A DNA stretch of 64,000 bases, taken from Bacillus dicomae (GTDB lineage: Bacteria > Bacillota > Bacilli > Bacillales > Bacillaceae_G). Positions 61,939 to 64,000 of the stretch are shown one piece after another. The notes under the pieces were generated by a model. It saw only the letters and a list, made by a program, of their open reading frames with translations, ran no database searches and was not told the origin of the DNA. The number at the start of each line of letters is the position of its first letter. Position 1 is the first letter of the stretch. The translations under genes were made by a program, and so were the position numbers. The stretch lies in contig NZ_VHIV01000012.1 in the NCBI RefSeq assembly GCF_006494425.1, positions 1 to 64,000 of the forward strand, given 5' to 3'.

Positions 61939-62276
61939 TTCAAAAGGTCTCCTTTCAAACCGCTTTTTAATAGTACTTTAATGTCCGATTGCAATTCTAA
62001 CCACTCATTAATTTTCTTCTCAAGACGTAATTTTCCATTTTCATTAATCTCATAATAAATTCTAACTTTACCACTGCCTGTTACTTCTTGATAAGTATTA
62101 ACCCACTCTTGATTTTTCAACTTAGTTAAAATGGGATAAATACTTCCTACTCCTTTCAATTTTAAATTGTTTACTTCAAGTTCTTTCATAATCTCATAAC
62201 CATAACTTTTCTTTTTCGACAAAATAGATAATACACACATTTCTAAATGACCTTTAATTAAACTTGTTCTATCCAT
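61935..62276 (-). CDS. PadR-family transcriptional regulator
   Basis: 113 aa. SLIKGHLEMCVLSILSKKKS, YGYEIMKELEVNNLKLKGVG, SIYPILTKLKNQEWVNTYQE, GKVRIYYEINENGKLRLEKK: the winged helix of the short PadR-s2 group. It most likely represses its own operon through the palindrome at 62285-62329. The ATG has no visible Shine-Dalgarno site. Confidence 0.93.
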   Translation of the reverse strand: MDRTSLIKGHLEMCVLSILSKKKSYGYEIMKELEVNNLKLKGVGSIYPILTKLKNQEWVNTYQEVTGSGKVRIYYEINENGKLRLEKKINEWLELQSDIKVLLKSGLKGDLLK

Positions 62277-62284
62277 AGGATAAA

Positions 62285-62329
62285 TTTAACAGAAATATAT
62301 ACTTCATTCAAGTATATATTTCTGTTAAA
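62285..62329. promoter_or_regulatory. Perfect palindromic operator/promoter of the padR operon
   Basis: 20-bp arms TTTAACAGAAATATATACTT and exact complement around a 5-bp centre CATTC, starting 9 bp upstream of the padR ATG. The TATATT in the padR-proximal arm sits where a -10 box would give a leader of about 10 nt. Confidence 0.75.
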
Positions 62330-62454
62330 TGCAAAAAAACAGACAATAAAACAAAAAGATTAACAAACAACAATACCACTTATCAACTGTTTTTAATCTT
62401 AATAATCACTTTTATAATATAATACTTACACAATGAATATAACCTTTAAGGTAA

Positions 62455-62934
62455 TTATCCTCTTACTTCAATAACCTTATCTTTATATATTTCAAACCAT
62501 TGTTGCCATTCATCTTTAGAAAATTCTTTTTCTTCTCCTTCTAGAACGGCAGAAAAAAGATCTAAACAAATATGCCAACCTGCTATATCTTTCGGTGTAT
62601 GATCAGTTAATTCATGAATGTATTCTTTAAGAAGTAAAAGAGAACCATTTTCCTCTTTATGTATTTCAAATCGGACACGATCTTTATCCCAAGTAAATTC
62701 AAGTACTGAGTTTAATTGACATTCTAAAATATCAATATTTATGAATGAATCATCCATCATATCAAACTTTATGACTCCACCTGTTTTAAGGCTTTCAACC
62801 TGTAAATTAGACATCCATTTTTTCAGCTTACTGTTTTCTGTTAAAGCAGACCAAACTTCCTCTATTGTATATGGAAATTCGCGTTCAAATTTTACAATAT
62901 ATCCATTAGTTAGTTTCCCAATTTGAGCTATCAT
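62455..62934 (-). CDS. SRPBCC/AHSA1-type protein
   Basis: 159 aa, ATG with AAGGGGGC. Helix-grip fold: FEREFPYTIEEVWSALTENS, LKKWMSNLQVESLKTGGVIK, VLEFTWDKDRVRFEIHKEEN, DIAGWHICLDLFSAVLEGEE. Activator of Hsp90 ATPase-like/polyketide-cyclase-like proteins bind small hydrophobic ligands; the function is unknown. Single gene. Confidence 0.88.
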   Translation of the reverse strand: MIAQIGKLTNGYIVKFEREFPYTIEEVWSALTENSKLKKWMSNLQVESLKTGGVIKFDMMDDSFINIDILECQLNSVLEFTWDKDRVRFEIHKEENGSLLLLKEYIHELTDHTPKDIAGWHICLDLFSAVLEGEEKEFSKDEWQQWFEIYKDKVIEVRG

Positions 62935-63142
62935 ATTGATTGCCCCCTTTTATAGAATGTATGTTCTTATTTCATTTTACACGAATATAAATATAAAATA
63001 AATCTTTATGTCAATGAGGTATTAATTTAAAGTTAATGGTGATGAGAAAAACTTAAATATTTTCTAAATCGAGTTATATAATCGTGAGAATTAATTATCA
63101 TGTATGTACGTTTCCCTATTAAATATAGACTTACGCACAAAT

Positions 63143-63168
63143 AAAAAGAGCCGCATTTGCGACTCATG
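63143..63168. terminator. Terminator
   Basis: GAGTCGCAAATGCGGCTCTTTT on the minus strand after the methyltransferase-like gene at 63205. Confidence 0.75.
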
Positions 63169-63204
63169 AAATTATAAAATTAACTCCTGCTTTTGTTGAA
63201 TGAT

Positions 63205-63765
63205 TTACCTCTTAATCGCATCAACAATTAAAGACGGAAAACCAAGTTTATCGCCTTTATTTCTAGAATCATATCTTTTCGAGCGGAAAATCACACCGTC
63301 GTTTGCATCCCATTCATTGTAATAAAACTGACCATTTTCATCACAATATTCAAGTAAAACCACCTCAAATCCAGCAGTTTCAAACATTTTCGTTAATGTT
63401 TTATAATTATGAACAATTTTATGACTTGCTGCTGGATGATCTTTCGGGCCAGGTCCGCCTATTTGAACTATATTTTGGTACGCTTCTTCTCGGAAAAATG
63501 CATCAGGAACACCGCACCGAATGTGCCCTGCTGGCTTTAAAAATTCATAACAAATTTCAGCTGCTTTTACACCTTCTTCAAAAGTAAGATGTTCCCATAC
63601 ATGCTCTGCTAAAATAGCTGAAATAGAGTTGTATTCAAATCTTTCTTCCCACGTAGCTTTATCTAGTAGGTTAAGTTCATCTTCTTGCGTTTGAATCCAG
63701 CCTGGATTATTATTAAACTCTCCAGCTCCGACTACTACTTTAATTTCGTCTTGTTTTATTGCCAA
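63205..63765 (-). CDS. SAM-methyltransferase-like protein (type 11)
   Basis: About 186 aa, TTG at 63765 (GAGGTG 6 nt upstream; GTG at 63774 also possible). The first Rossmann strand IKVVVGAGEFNNNPGWIQTQ and SAILAEHVWEHLTFEEGVKA, LKPAGHIRCGVPDAFFREEA resemble methyltransferase motifs, but the canonical GxGxG of motif I is only GAGEF. Cytosolic protein of unknown acceptor, with a conserved C-terminal segment GPGPKDHPAASHKIVHNYKT. Confidence 0.8.
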   Translation of the reverse strand: MAIKQDEIKVVVGAGEFNNNPGWIQTQEDELNLLDKATWEERFEYNSISAILAEHVWEHLTFEEGVKAAEICYEFLKPAGHIRCGVPDAFFREEAYQNIVQIGGPGPKDHPAASHKIVHNYKTLTKMFETAGFEVVLLEYCDENGQFYYNEWDANDGVIFRSKRYDSRNKGDKLGFPSLIVDAIKR

Positions 63766-63774
63766 CACTTTCAC

Positions 63775-64000
63775 CTCATAAACATATTAATTTATTAATA
63801 TGTTCTATGTTTAGTATTATCTTTCCTTCTTCAACCAATTTAATAGCATGAGTACAGTACAATACCGAACTCATGCCTGAAATTCGTCTAACAAAACGAT
63901 TTTCTAACTTTATAGAATCAGTTCATGAAATACAACTATTTTTATACAATTTATATACGATTTTTCTTACATAAACATAAAACACCAAACATTAACATAA
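63775..64000. other. Noncoding right edge
   Basis: No gene supported; AT-rich, probably the promoter region of the gene at 63205. Confidence 0.5.

Overview
This is chromosome from a Bacillus cereus-group bacterium (cereus/thuringiensis/anthracis/mycoides-like). The evidence is AT-rich DNA with A/G-rich Shine-Dalgarno sites, a second copy of the spore cortex hydrolase CwlJ, a class I lysyl-tRNA synthetase behind a T-box, a VmlR-type ABC-F protein, a heterocycloanthracin-type precursor peptide, SLH-domain proteins, a GerPF-type germination protein, and two copies of what I recognise as the group-specific bcr1 repeat.

Left third (1-20,100) is an accessory region with few housekeeping genes. It mixes small spore-type or secreted proteins (Cys/His/Trp repeat protein, SLH proteins, orphan GerPF, Ena-like Cys protein, sulfotransferase), a WXG100-type toxin locus split by a frameshift with candidate immunity genes, and many broken phage or lytic genes (amidase SH3 tails, a GH25-type endolysin tail, a sigma-like factor, a MazG piece). 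Between them lie long noncoding stretches with more than 20 short hairpins, mostly followed by T-runs and roughly one per 120 bp in the densest block. These resemble repeated 90-150 nt RNA or terminator cassettes, and this is the least explained structure in the window.

Middle (20,100-46,600) is ordinary B. cereus accessory metabolism and stress defence. It holds a TPP-riboswitch tenA, a DdlR-like MocR regulator overlapping ddl, a hom paralogue whose 3' end runs into a bcr1-like element, a GHSMG lipase, a BceAB-like ABC transporter with lipoprotein, vmlR with a clear attenuator and 5-codon leader peptide, a BceRS-like two-component pair, a formamidase-family protein, cwlJ, T-box lysK, an SMP-30/methyltransferase pair, a stand-alone murE paralogue and small membrane proteins.

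Right third (46,600-64,000) carries single-gene or two-to-three-gene units: a second MocR regulator, an interrupted M3 peptidase whose zinc motif is also damaged, an AraC regulator, two APH-fold kinases, a VOC protein, methyltransferases, a degenerate protein-kinase-like protein, a Nudix hydrolase, an MFS exporter, a MerR/GyrI regulator and a PadR-HAAS-serine hydrolase operon with a perfect 20-bp-arm palindrome at its promoter.

Product names rest on motifs and remembered family sequences only. No database search was run. Start codons were moved from the longest reading frame to the position that fits a ribosome binding site wherever one was visible.
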